A stretch of DNA of 64,000 bases, taken from assembly GCA_963727245.1 (NCBI GenBank), contig CAVSFO010000012.1, positions 246,651 through 310,650 on the forward strand, written 5' to 3'. The DNA is from JBKQVT01 sp963727245 (GTDB lineage Bacteria; Planctomycetota; Planctomycetia; Pirellulales; Thermoguttaceae). Within the stretch, counting starts at the first letter, position 1. Each line of letters opens with the position of its first letter. Of the stretch, positions 18,128 through 27,304 are shown one piece after another. A model generated the notes under the pieces. That model worked only from the letters and a program-made list of their open reading frames with translations. It ran no database searches and had not been told where the DNA came from. The position numbers were made by a program, and so were the translations under genes.

Positions 18128-18728
18128 CTATCCGGGGCTGCACGATGGGACCTCGGCCCCGCAGCCTACCGATCCAGGAAAGCAAGAGAAATAGTGTTTG
18201 TTGGCGCAGTGGTAAACTTGAACCTCTTCGTATCCCAGCAGCCGCAGACATGCACTCCATTTCAGCCATCCGTTGCGAAAAAAGAGCTTGGTGATCCTCC
18301 GAACCATGCGGCGGGGGTATCCCAAGTCCTTCAGCATCGCATACGGCAGACCTCCGTAGACGCATTGGATGAATGTGCCGACGACCAAGCCCTGATATTG
18401 CCGGTTGGCGATGATCTTCATTTGTTGGTATGGCACCCCGTAGGCGTCAACGTCGATCAAATTGTAGTCGCCTATCGGCAAGAGCCGCAAGTACCTGCGG
18501 TTGTCGCCGAGGTACAGGGCACCGCGTTTCCAAGCTTTGTCAATGCCGACATGCTTGATGCACTCCCCCGTATTCCCCCTTCAGCAGCCGCCACAACGCT
18601 CCGTCGCCTGCGAAGCAATCGAGAACCCGCACCTCCTTTGCGCCGCGAGCCAAGAGCGCGTCAACGGCAAGCATACGAAGGGCCAACTTCTTGGAGAGAT
18701 TATCGTTGTCTGTCTTCAGCCTCGTCAT
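18128..18728 (-). CDS. Class I SAM-dependent methyltransferase (Trm1/RNA-MTase-like), one frameshift
   Basis: Starting at ATG 18726-18728 (MTRLKTDNDNLSKKLALR), motif I VLDCFAGDGALW is followed by LLKGEYGG. The frame then shifts in a run of five G (about 18567) to C-I-K-H-V-G-I-D-K-A-W and GDNRRYLRLLPIGDYNLIDVDAYG. The D-V-D-A-Y-G motif sits where Trm1-type enzymes have D-[IV]-D-P-[FY]-G. The joined product of about 200 residues is short for Trm1, so an RNA or DNA base methyltransferase of different target is possible. Its ATG overlaps the ParB-like stop (ATGA). Confidence 0.7.
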
Positions 18729-19297
18729 CGGGACGCCTGCTCCAAGGTACACCACGATTCGCAACTGAGCGCCGCGGCGAGTTTCGCCATCTTGTCGAGG
18801 TCTGACGCACGGCAGCTTACCAGGAGATAAGTGTCGGAGTGAGTGGCGGTCTTCTCGGTTTCTGGAGGGAATTCACATTTCGCCTTGCTCATCTCTATCA
18901 GTCCAAGCAAGTCGCACACTTCGTCATGGCTGAACCCTGGAATCTCTGACGCCTGGGATTCGGACAACCGTTCCATCAGTTCAGTCAATTCCGACCGATC
19001 CCATCTCGACAGCTCCGCCAGTCGATTGTCGGCAATTTGGAGGCGATGGCGTTGATCTTCCGTCAAGCCCTTCAAGATCAGGACCGGAACTGTCTTGCGC
19101 TGCAATCGTTTGGCGGCTTCGAGCCGGCCATTGCCGATGATTACGGTGTGTTGCTCGTCAACCACGATGGGCTGCAGGAACCCAAATTCATCGAGCGACT
19201 TCGCGATTTCGTCAATACTCCGCCTCTGGCGGCATCGAAGGCGTTTCGCGCTGGGCTTCAGCCGGTACACTTCCAGGTCTACTTGCTCGGTTTCCAT
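18725..19297 (-). CDS. ParB/Srx-fold protein
   Basis: 190 residues. The N-terminal ParB/sulfiredoxin-like domain is well marked: SIDEIAKSLDEFGFLQPIVVD, then IIGNGRLEAAKRL (G55-N-G-R58, E60) and LQIADNRLAELSRWD. Such stand-alone domains occur in phages and mobile elements next to DNA methylases. In ParB itself the fold binds and hydrolyses CTP. The last 60 residues (EKTATHSDTYLLVSCRASD) are unlike ParB and unknown. No helix-turn-helix for parS binding is evident and no ParA is nearby, so a role in plasmid partition is unlikely. The start is 22 bases after the upstream radical SAM gene; the end overlaps the methyltransferase. Confidence 0.8.
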   Translation of the reverse strand: METEQVDLEVYRLKPSAKRLRCRQRRSIDEIAKSLDEFGFLQPIVVDEQHTVIIGNGRLEAAKRLQRKTVPVLILKGLTEDQRHRLQIADNRLAELSRWDRSELTELMERLSESQASEIPGFSHDEVCDLLGLIEMSKAKCEFPPETEKTATHSDTYLLVSCRASDLDKMAKLAAALSCESWCTLEQASR

Positions 19298-19319
19298 TGC
19301 TCAAGTCCGAACACGGGTT

Positions 19320-20501
19320 TCAAAACACGCAGTTGCAGCGTCCCAGACTTGGGGTCAGGTCTAGCGAGGCGAACATCGGTTCGTCCTCCAGGCACAAACC
19401 GATTTCCAGATCAGGTCGGTGCCGCCGGATGCAGTCGATCAGGTATCGGTAGACCTCCTCACGGGTGGCACGGACGAAACGTAGCCGGCCGTCGTCCGAC
19501 TTGGTTGGCATCAAGGGGACAGTCCCATTTTCGTCGGACGAAAATCGGGACAGTCCCCGAAGCAGCGTGGAAATCGTGTTCTGTTTGCCGAGCTTGAGTT
19601 CCATGAGTCGCTGGGCTTGCGGGTAGGAACAGATGGAACCGAGCGTGATCCGCGACAAGGGTACGGATTCGAGCAACGTTACCATAAATCGCCCGTAGGT
19701 CTTCTGCCAATCGGCCGTCGGGATGATCGGCATGACAACCGCTCGCACCGGGTAGCCGGCCTGGGCGCATCGCCGCATGGCGTCGATCCGGGCCATGACA
19801 TTGGGCGTGTTTCTCTCGAAACCATGCGCGACTTCGGGGGCATTGACCGTCCAGGAGAGGATTGTCCGGCCCGCATGATCGAGGTCCAGCAGATTCTCCA
19901 CGTCGGCGCTCTTCGTCAAGATCACCATGCGCGCATAAGGATGCCGGGCGAAGAAGGGGACCAGCGTCCGCGCATAGCCGCTGAGCGGCTCCAAGGCCAG
20001 ACCGTCTTGGAGTTTGCCAAGATAAAAGGCCGTCGGCCGCCCGAGTTGAATTGCGATTCGGTCCACCTCGCCAAGAATCTCGTCCAAGTTGAGGAATATC
20101 TTCACGCTCGGTGAGAACCAGACTCCGGGCGTGCCGGCCAGATAGCAGTAGTGGCAACCGTAGGGGCAGAAGCCATAGGGCGAAAAATGCCAGTAGTTTG
20201 GGCAGGCGTTGCCCCCCTCATCGCTGAAACGCACCGCGCTGCGATGCTCGCCCAGCACGAGCGTTTGCTTGCCCCGCTCGTGCGACCGCAATGGGTCGGT
20301 TTCGCCCAGATCGACTCGATTATGCGGGATGCCAAACGCCTCGACGACTTCTGCGTTTGGGTAAGCCGCACAAATCCCCTCGGCCAATTGCCGACGCCCG
20401 CTGGTGCGGTTGCTTCCCTTTGCCAGCACAATCCTGGCGGGCCGAAACAGCGGCGAGGATCGCGGCAGGTAGTGTTCGTAGCGCTCACAACCACCGAGCA
20501 T
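19320..20501 (-). CDS. Spore-photoproduct-lyase-family radical SAM enzyme, first gene of the island operon
   Basis: 393 residues. The cluster motif is C112-x3-C116-x2-C119 (FCPYGCHYCYL). Also seen are NYWHFSPYGFC, MVILTKSADV, ILSWTVNAPEV and the C-terminal GRCNCVF, whose paired cysteines could add a second metal site or thiyl residue, as SPL uses a late cysteine. Predicted to act on nucleic acid or a nucleotide by radical chemistry. ATG at 20499-20501 is preceded by AGGAG at seven bases. A palindromic repeat (19515-19558) is inserted in frame near the C-terminal third, encoding FSSDENGTVPL, and does not stop translation. Confidence 0.8.
   Translation of the reverse strand: MLGGCERYEHYLPRSSPLFRPARIVLAKGSNRTSGRRQLAEGICAAYPNAEVVEAFGIPHNRVDLGETDPLRSHERGKQTLVLGEHRSAVRFSDEGGNACPNYWHFSPYGFCPYGCHYCYLAGTPGVWFSPSVKIFLNLDEILGEVDRIAIQLGRPTAFYLGKLQDGLALEPLSGYARTLVPFFARHPYARMVILTKSADVENLLDLDHAGRTILSWTVNAPEVAHGFERNTPNVMARIDAMRRCAQAGYPVRAVVMPIIPTADWQKTYGRFMVTLLESVPLSRITLGSICSYPQAQRLMELKLGKQNTISTLLRGLSRFSSDENGTVPLMPTKSDDGRLRFVRATREEVYRYLIDCIRRHRPDLEIGLCLEDEPMFASLDLTPSLGRCNCVF
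19515..19558. repeat. GGGGACAGTCCC palindrome inside the radical SAM gene
   Basis: GGGGACAGTCCCATTTTCGTC (first half) and the mirrored GACGAAAATCGGGACAGTCCCC form an almost perfect 44-base palindrome within the coding frame. The same element type lies at 6041-6102 and 52065-52144. Confidence 0.8.
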
Positions 20502-20561
20502 GATGCTGCTCCTGCCTCATCGACACGGCGTACAGCCTCGCCATTATCTGAACTTGCGTAT

Positions 20562-20589
20562 ACTATAGCAGATCGTCCGGTTTCTTCAA
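20562..20589 (-). promoter_or_regulatory. Promoter of the island operon
   Basis: On the minus strand TTGAAG (complement of 20584-20589), a 16-base spacer and TATAGT (complement of 20562-20567) lie about 60 bases before the first ATG (20501). It is inside the island, so the operon carries its own promoter. Confidence 0.55.
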
Positions 20590-20760
20590 GTCGGCTCTTT
20601 GGGCCACCAACTCCGACCCTTCGGGAAGGTCGAGGAATTCGGGCAGCGGGCGTGTCGAAACGACGCTGAAGTACGACGTGGCCCAGATACCTTTGCCGAA
20701 TTGACCCAAAAGGTATCAGGTTCTCACTGTCAGTCAGAAGGCGTCAGGTCTTCAACGAAG

Positions 20761-20795
20761 AAAGCCTTTCCTAACTTTTTATCAGGAAAGGCTTT
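20761..20795 (-). terminator. Perfect 12-bp hairpin after tRNA-Gly
   Basis: AAAGCCTTTCCT (20761-20772) and AGGAAAGGCTTT (20784-20795) form a perfect stem with an 11-base A/T-rich loop, eight bases 3' of the tRNA on the minus strand. It was probably brought by the island and replaces the native terminator now at 16458-16493. Confidence 0.6.
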
Positions 20796-20802
20796 ATGAG
20801 AA

Positions 20803-20873
20803 GCGGGAGACGGGATTCGGACCCGCGACTTCCAGCTTGGGAAGCTAGCACTCTACCACTGAGTTACTCCCGC
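20803..20873 (-). tRNA. tRNA-Gly(CCC)
   Basis: 71 bases on the minus strand. The acceptor GCGGGAG pairs with CTCCCGC, the D arm has AGTGGTAGA, and the anticodon stem CTAGC/GCTGG (one G-T pair) encloses the loop TTCCCAA, anticodon CCC. The T arm contains GGTCCGAATCC. CCA is not encoded. Its 3' half is duplicated at 16499-16542. Confidence 0.9.
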
Positions 20874-21261
20874 ATGGCGAAGGCCCAGTTGCCGCCAGTA
20901 TAAAACCTGCTCCGGCCGGTGTACAGTCCCGGACCAAACCAGCAGCGCGGCCGTGCCGGGCGTAGGGGGCCGACGGAGTCACGAACACCACGGGGTCAAT
21001 TCGCCTGCAAAGTTTACCTCAGCCGCCGGGCTTGCCAACGTTTGCCTCTCTTGGTGGTTCGTTGAAGGGAAATCTCCTCGCTGGGGGGGAGAAAATCGAG
21101 CCCGCGCCGGGCGATTTTGACGAATGTAAGGGTTCTGACGAGTCGATACACCTTAAGGATGGTATCGATCAAAACGGTGGGCGCGACTTTGTCGCCTGCC
21201 GGACTAACGAGACGGCCGGCGTGAGTCTTTCGCCTGCCGACCTGCTCAGGGGGGAAAAACG
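20874..21261. other. Intergenic stretch with no recognised feature
   Basis: 388 bases between the tRNA and the BBP7 gene. I see no gene, no strong promoter and no clear repeat; the expected leader and promoter of the BBP7 gene must lie here. Confidence 0.5.
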
Positions 21262-22521
21262 ATGAATTGGTTCAGGGGCGTGGCGACGGTCTGGGTGTTG
21301 GCGACCGCAGTCGGTGTCAGTTGGGGGCAAGCTGGGCCACCACTGTCCACCGGATACCTCCCCAGTTGGAACACGCTTGGCGCCAACGATTCGGCAGGAG
21401 CAAGGCCCGAGGGCGGTTTTGCTTACGCGTCTGGATCGATGCAGGGGAATGTGGCGTTTGCCTCGTATGCCGCCCCGTATGGGTATTCCCAGGCGCCCAA
21501 CCCCTCGATGCCGGGCGACGCCGGGGCCTATCCGCCCGCCGGCCAGCCGGCTTATCCGCCCGCCGGCCAGCCGGCTTATCCGCCGCTGGGCATGGCGCCA
21601 CAGCCTGGCTACGGGCCGCCGATGGGCGAACCTAACTTTGGGCCGGCGCCGGCCGCCGAAGCCGCGCCCGAGGAGTACCTTCCTCGCTGGACGATCACGA
21701 GCGGGGCGATCTTCCTGCATTCATTCCGCTCGCCGGCTCAAATGCTTGTGCAAAACTTCGCCGAGGGGAACGAAGTGATCGACGCCCACGACATGGCGAT
21801 GCAGTGGGGGGAAGGTCCGCGGATCGACGCCATCGCTCGTTACGACTGCAATTGGGGCCTGGAGCTTCTGTACTACGGCATCAGCAATTGGGATCGCAGT
21901 CAAGCGGTCACCAGCGACAGTTTCGGAATCCCGGGCTATTTCGTGCCGACGCTAACTTCACTGTACGTGTTTAACGACGTTACCGCCACCGCGAGGATGG
22001 ACCTCTACAACGCCGAGTTCAACGTGCGGCGGGATATTACCCCGAATATCACCGGCCTGTTGGGCTTCCGCTACCTGGAAGTTCTGGACAGGCTGGACTT
22101 GCTGGGCACTTTCCCCTCCGAATCGGCCGAAGAGGACTCCAAGGTCAAAAACGCTCTGTACGGGCTGCAAGTGGGGGCCGACGTGCGGCTGTTCAAATCG
22201 CTGGGGAAGGCATATTTGGACTGCTTCGTCAAAGGGGGCGTGTACGACAACTACGTCACGCGCACGGAGAGCGTGTCCGGCACGCTGCTGTCGAATTCGT
22301 CCGTCTGCGACAACAGCGATCACGTCGCCTTTGTGGGCGAGGTCGCCTTCCTGCCTACCTGGGATATTTCCAAACATTTCAGCGTCTACGGGGGCTACGA
22401 GGCGTTGTTTGTTCAAGGCCTCGCCGTTGCCTCCCAAGAGCTTGGCTCGACGGCGTCCATCCGTGCCAGCCGGCTGGGGTTCTACCAGGGGGCAACGGCC
22501 GGACTTACGGCGAAATGGTAA
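21262..22521 (+). CDS. BBP7-type outer-membrane beta-barrel protein
   Basis: 419 residues. A signal peptide (about 1-22, VATVWVLATAVGVSWG) is followed by a Pro/Gln/Tyr-rich linker with the tandem unit AYPPAGQP (about residues 91-113), then a beta-strand-rich region from about 140 with aromatic girdle patterns (e.g. YDCNWGLELLYYGISNWDR, FNVRRDITPNITGLLGFRYLE) and a C-terminal tryptophan, as expected for an outer-membrane barrel. It resembles the planctomycete BBP7 family, whose molecular role is unknown. The ATG at 21262 follows GGGGGG-AAAAACG. Single gene, no operon partners visible. Confidence 0.75.
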   Translation: MNWFRGVATVWVLATAVGVSWGQAGPPLSTGYLPSWNTLGANDSAGARPEGGFAYASGSMQGNVAFASYAAPYGYSQAPNPSMPGDAGAYPPAGQPAYPPAGQPAYPPLGMAPQPGYGPPMGEPNFGPAPAAEAAPEEYLPRWTITSGAIFLHSFRSPAQMLVQNFAEGNEVIDAHDMAMQWGEGPRIDAIARYDCNWGLELLYYGISNWDRSQAVTSDSFGIPGYFVPTLTSLYVFNDVTATARMDLYNAEFNVRRDITPNITGLLGFRYLEVLDRLDLLGTFPSESAEEDSKVKNALYGLQVGADVRLFKSLGKAYLDCFVKGGVYDNYVTRTESVSGTLLSNSSVCDNSDHVAFVGEVAFLPTWDISKHFSVYGGYEALFVQGLAVASQELGSTASIRASRLGFYQGATAGLTAKW

Positions 22522-22756
22522 GCGGCGGCACGTAGGATCGCCCCCGGGACCACTGATCCGGGTTAATCCCAGGCGTGGGCGTGGGCCGCCATCGGCCGAA
22601 GGTTGGCACCCGGCCGAGGCAAGCCTAGGCGACGTCCCACGGGCCGCGGGCAAAGAGATCCCCCTGGAGAGGGCCGCTTCGGCCTGGGCTATCTGCGCCG
22701 GCCCCCCCGTTTGTCAGGGCTACGTTGGTGCAAAATATTCTGAGTGCAGTAAGTAA

Positions 22757-22786
22757 TTGACATGCCGCCCCGCCTCCAAGTATACT
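22757..22786 (+). promoter_or_regulatory. Strong promoter for the second S53 gene
   Basis: TTGACA (22757-22762), an 18-base spacer and TATACT (22781-22786). It lies 43 bases before the ATG at 22829 and shows that an in-frame TTG at 22757 is not the translation start. The rest of the 307-base gap after the BBP7 gene holds nothing I recognise. Confidence 0.7.
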
Positions 22787-22828
22787 GAACATCGATTGGC
22801 GCAACGGTGTCAAATTCGAGGAAAGGGG

Positions 22829-25800
22829 ATGGCCGTGGACTCCAGAACGAGGCAATTCGGGCGGCGCGGGGGCGATGTCAGGAGCTTCGCTAGCGGCAGG
22901 AATCGTGGCATCCGGAAGGACCGGTACCAGCGGTGTTTGCGACTGGAACCTTTGGAGGACCGGGCGCTGCTGAGCGTCACCGCGTCCATCAATGCGATTA
23001 TCTACCATCCGACCGGGCCGGGCGGCACGGCGATTCCGGCACAGTCGCCTACCCCTCCGTCAAGTGCATATACGCCGGCGCAAATCAGGTCTGCCTATGG
23101 TATAAACTCGATCAGCTTGAACGGGGTGGCCGGCACGGGCAAAGGCCAAACGATCGCCATCATTGACGCCTACAACGATCCGAATATCATCACCGACGCC
23201 GCGACGTTCAGCACCCAGTTCGGCTTGCAGCAGTTCAATGTCAGCGGCGGCCCGACGTTAAAGGTGCTGAACCAGACCGGCGGCTCGTCGTTGCCCACGA
23301 ATGCGCCGCGCAGGGTTGGGGGGTGGAAGAGTCTCTCGACGTGGAATGGGCGCATTTCGATCGCCCCCCAGGCCAACATCATCCTGTTCGAGGCCAACGG
23401 CTCTACCACGTCGGGCCTATTTACCGCGGTCAAGACGGCCGCGGACTATTCGGGTGTCTCCGTGGTTTCGATGAGTTGGGGCAGCGCCGAATACTCGGGC
23501 GAGACTGCGTACGACTCGTATTTCGAGACGCCCAGCGGTCACACTCCCGTGACCTTTCTGGCATCCACGGGCGATAGCAGTGCGCCGGGCGAGTATCCGG
23601 CCTATTCGCCCAACGTCATCGCCGTCGGCGGCACGACCCTGACGATCAACGCCAGCGGCGCTTGGCAGAGCGAAACCGCCTGGGGCGACGGCGTTCCCGG
23701 CGATGAGGGCGGCGGGGGCGGCGAGAGCATCTATGAGAAGGAGCCGAGTTACCAAGACGCGGTGCAATCCTCGGGCCAGCGGGAAATTCCCGAACGTCTC
23801 CTTCGACGCCAATCCCGATACCGGCGTGGCCGTCTGCGATTCCTACGATTTCCCCGGCGAAGCGTGGTTGCAGGTCGGCGGCACCAGTCTCGCGTGCCCA
23901 TCCTGGGCGGGTCTGATCTCCATTGCCGACCAGTATCACGCCGCCTCGGGGCTCACCCTGCTCAGCAGCAGCAGCAACGAGGGCTACTCGCTCCAGACGC
24001 TCCTCTACACCGAGTACAGCCTGTCCAGTCCATACTCGCACGGCGCTTTCCACGACATCACCAGCGGCAGCAACGGCTACCCGGCCACCGCCGGCTACAA
24101 CATGGTCGGCGGCATCGGCTCGCCCATCGCCAATGTCGTCGTCCCCCTGTTAGCCGACCAGCCCCCGACCATAACATCGGTCTCCGCGAACCCTAGCCCG
24201 GTAACGTCGGGAACCACCTCGACGCTGACCGTGGTGGCTTCGGACTTCGCGGGCCTAACTCTGACCTACACGTGGTCGACCGTCTTTTCGCCTGGCGGAG
24301 TGCAGGCGCCGAGCTACAGTGCCGCCGGCACCGTCACCGCCACCGGCGACAACACCCTGGTCACGTTCTACGGCACGGGACAATACGAATTCGCTGTGAA
24401 GGTCACCGACTCGTTCGGTTTGTCGGCCAGCAGCGGGCCGTTGACCGTGGTGGTAGAGGCGTCGGAAGCCGGGATCACGGTGACCCCGCAGAACGCGGTG
24501 GTCGGCCTCGGGGAGCAGCAGCAGTTTAAGGCGGTCGCGGAGGACCAGTTTGGCAACCCGTTGGCCTCGCAACCGTCGTTCTCCTGGCTTACGACCGTGG
24601 GCACGATCAGCCAGACGGGCCTTCTCCAGGCCCCCGCGTCGGCCGCCAACGGCGAGGTGACGGCCAGCGCCGGCGGTTTCGACGGCTCTACCTCAGTCAC
24701 CGTGAAGGCGCTCCCGCCGACGATAACGTCCGTCACCGCCAGTCCGAACCCGGTGACGGGAACGTTCACGACGCTGATTGTCACGGCAACGGACGACCTC
24801 GGCCCAGCCGCCCTGACTTACACCTGGACCGCCAAATCGTGGCCCGCCGGTGCGCCGCCGATCCTCAGTTCCAACAACGGCAGCAAGACCGGCAACAGCG
24901 TCACGGCCACGTTCTCGGAGGCGGGAAGCTATGCCTTTACCGTGACGGTCACCGACACCGATAATTTGTCGACCACCAGTTCGCCGCTGTCCGTGACGGT
25001 GAGCCAGACGCTCATCTCCATGACGGTGGCCCCGTCGCCGGTGACTGTCCCCTACGGAGGCACGGAATCGTTCACGGCCGCGGGAAAGGACCAGTTCGGC
25101 AATGCCATGTCGCCGACGGTCGCCTGGACGACGAACGTGCCCGGGGCGACGATCGGCGCCGCGACGGGCCAGTTCCTTGCCCCCAAGACGCAGGTCAACG
25201 GCACCGTGACGGCGACGAGCGGCTCGATCAGCGCCATCGCCATTGTCAACGTGTTCGACACTGCGCCCACCGTGGCCACGACGGCCAGCGCGACGCCCAA
25301 CCCCGTGACGGGAACCACCACCGCGCTCTCGGTCTTGGGGGCCTACGTCGGCGTCGGCGGGGAATCGAGCCTGACGTACACCTGGACCGTCGCGCTGTCC
25401 AACGGAGCCACCACGCCGATCTACAGCAGCAACGGCACCCACGCCTCGCAAAACACCACCGTCAGGTTCACCAGCGCGGGCACCTATAACTTTACGGTCA
25501 CCATCGCCGATCCATTCGGGAAGTCAGCCACAAGTCCCGTGAGCGTCGTGGTGCAACAAACGCTTACCTCGATGGCGGTGAGCCCGAACCCGGCAAAGGT
25601 CGTCAGCCTGACCACGCAACAGTTCACGGTCGGGGAAAAGGACCAATTCGGCAACGCCATGTCGCTGGCGCCCGTCTGGTCGACGACCGTGCCCGGGGCA
25701 ACGATCGGCGCCGCGACGGGCCTGTTCACGGCCCCCGCTGGCGCGGTCTCCGGCAACGTCACGGCAACCTGCAACGGCTTCATCAGCACCGTCGCGGTCA

Positions 25801-26807
25801 CCGTCGCGCCCACGATCAGCCTGTCCTACATCGTGGCTCCGGGCGCTATCGTCCAGCAGAACCTCACCTATACTGCGACTTACATCGGCACGGCCACCAC
25901 ATCGTGGAGTTGGGGTGACAAAACCGCCAACACAGCCGGCACCGTCACCAAAACCAACGGCGTCTACACGGTAACCGCCAGTCACAACTACACCACCGCC
26001 GGCCCCTACACGATCACGTTGACGCTCACGGCGCCCACCGGATATAAGGCCACGGTCAGCACGCCGGAACTTGTCATCAAGCAGGGCGCCGCGGCGATGA
26101 CATCCGATCCTCTTTATGCCGGCAAGACCGCCCTGCTCGTCGGCGGCGTCGCCGGCGCGACGGACACCATTCTCGTCGGCCCCGGTACCACGGCGGGCAC
26201 GGTCAGAGTGGCCATCAATAACGTGATCGTGGGAACCTTCGCCACCCCCACCGGCCACTTGATTGTCTATGGCATGGGGACCAACGACGCCATTGACGTG
26301 GGCAGCTCCATTACCACAACGGCGTGGCTCTTCGGCGGCCCCGGCACGGACACGCTCATGGCCGGAGGCGGTAAGACCCTGCTGTACGGCGACGGGGGAA
26401 AGGTTGCGCTCAGTTATGTGGCAGGCCGCGACCTGCCCATCCCAGGGGTATCGACCATCCTGAACAACACAGCGGCCCTGTACGGGGTCGCAACCGAATG
26501 GGAAAACGGTCAAACGGTTGTCGTGCCGGCGGTCAGCAAGGCCGTCGCCGGCAGCGTTACGCAGAGTTCGTCCGTTTCCACAGCCGGCACGACGGTTTCA
26601 CCGTCGGCGGCGCTGTTGCCCGCCGTGACCGGCGTCTCGACAAGCTCGCCCAGCGTGCAAAACGCCGCCAGTGTGCCGCAGGCCGACACGGGCAATGTCT
26701 CCGGCAGCAAGGCCAGCGACTTGTTCTTTGCCAGTTACGCGCCGACGCTGCTGACCCCCTTGCAACCGACGGGGGTGAAAGTCCAGATCGGCACGTCGAC
26801 GCCATGA
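22829..26807 (+). CDS. Secreted S53 (sedolisin) protease with Ig-like/PKD repeats, frameshifted
   Basis: About 1,325 residues joined. Residues 38-48 (RLEPLEDRALL) are the LEPR-XLL signature. The S53 domain shares long stretches with the gene at 8046 (TIAIIDAYNDPNII, SVVSMSWG, STGDS, GGTSLACPSWAG). A pair of compensating indels (about 23310 and 23353) puts the VEESLDVEWAH catalytic segment out of frame, and a +1 shift at CCC-GAA-C (23789-23795) precedes the serine. After the protease come alternating Ig/PKD-like (ITSVSANPSPVTSG) and Big2-like (KDQFGNAMSPTVAWTT) repeats from 24150 to 25805, a PKD unit, and an RTX-like end (GGPGTDTLMAGGG, about 26335). ATG 22829 follows GAGGAAAGGGG. The stop overlaps the GNAT start (ATGA). 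Confidence 0.8.
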
Positions 26808-27289
26808 GCGATCCCGTCTCGTTCCGTTACGATATCGAAGCGTCCGACCCCAAGCACATCCGTGCCCTCACAGAATCGACGGGGGTTTTCAGTCCCGGCG
26901 AGATCGAGATCGCCGTGGAACTGGCCGACGAGCGGCTGGCCAAGGGCCCCTCCAGCGGCTACCATTTCGTTTTCGCCGAAGGGGACGGCCAGGTCCGCGG
27001 CTACACCTGTTACGGCCCCATCGCCCTGACGATCGGCAGCTACGACCTTTATTGGATCGCGGTGTCCAAATCGTCCCAAGGGCTTGGCCTCGGCCGGGTG
27101 CTGCTGGAGAAATCGGAAGCGCTGATTCGGCAGTCGGGCGGACGGCGGGTTTACATCGAGACCTCGACCCGGCCGCCCTATGCCCCTACCCGCGCCTTCT
27201 ACGAGCGCTGCAACTATCACCTGGAGGTGGTGCTCAAGGACTTTTACGCCTCCGGCGACGGCAAGGCGATCTACATGAAGGCGATCTGA
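26804..27289 (+). CDS. GNAT-family N-acetyltransferase
   Basis: 161 residues, cytoplasmic. The acetyl-CoA loop QGLGLGRVLL fits motif A (Q/R-x-x-G-x-G/A), preceded by DLYWIAVSKSSQ and followed by TSTRPPYAPTRAFYERCNY (motif B). The substrate, an amine on a small molecule or protein, is not predictable. The ATG at 26804-26806 overlaps the stop of the S53 gene by the ATGA arrangement, so it is translated from the same message. That coupling of a cytosolic acetyltransferase with a surface protease is unexpected. Confidence 0.8.
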   Translation: MSDPVSFRYDIEASDPKHIRALTESTGVFSPGEIEIAVELADERLAKGPSSGYHFVFAEGDGQVRGYTCYGPIALTIGSYDLYWIAVSKSSQGLGLGRVLLEKSEALIRQSGGRRVYIETSTRPPYAPTRAFYERCNYHLEVVLKDFYASGDGKAIYMKAI

Positions 27290-27304
27290 GCGGCCCCCCA
27301 GGCT

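Larger units (their letters stand above)
16499..20843. mobile_element. 4.3-kb genomic island at tRNA-Gly(CCC)
   Basis: The segment is bounded by an exact 44-bp direct repeat and lies on the 3' side of the intact tRNA, the usual orientation of tRNA-targeted integrative elements. It contains one operon-like array, all on the minus strand: SPL-type radical SAM, ParB/Srx, methyltransferase, second radical SAM, DUF523 and a small ORF. No integrase or recombinase gene is seen, so it is a remnant, a satellite mobilised in trans, or a longer element that has lost its integrase. Confidence 0.75.

Noticed and set aside
18725..19297. ParB-like gene as evidence of a plasmid or chromosome partition locus
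   Set aside because: No ParA, no parS-like sites and no HTH domain; operon context points to a different role.
22757..22828. Upstream TTG as start of the second S53 gene
   Set aside because: The TTG is the -35 box of a good promoter; ATG 22829 has a ribosome-binding site.
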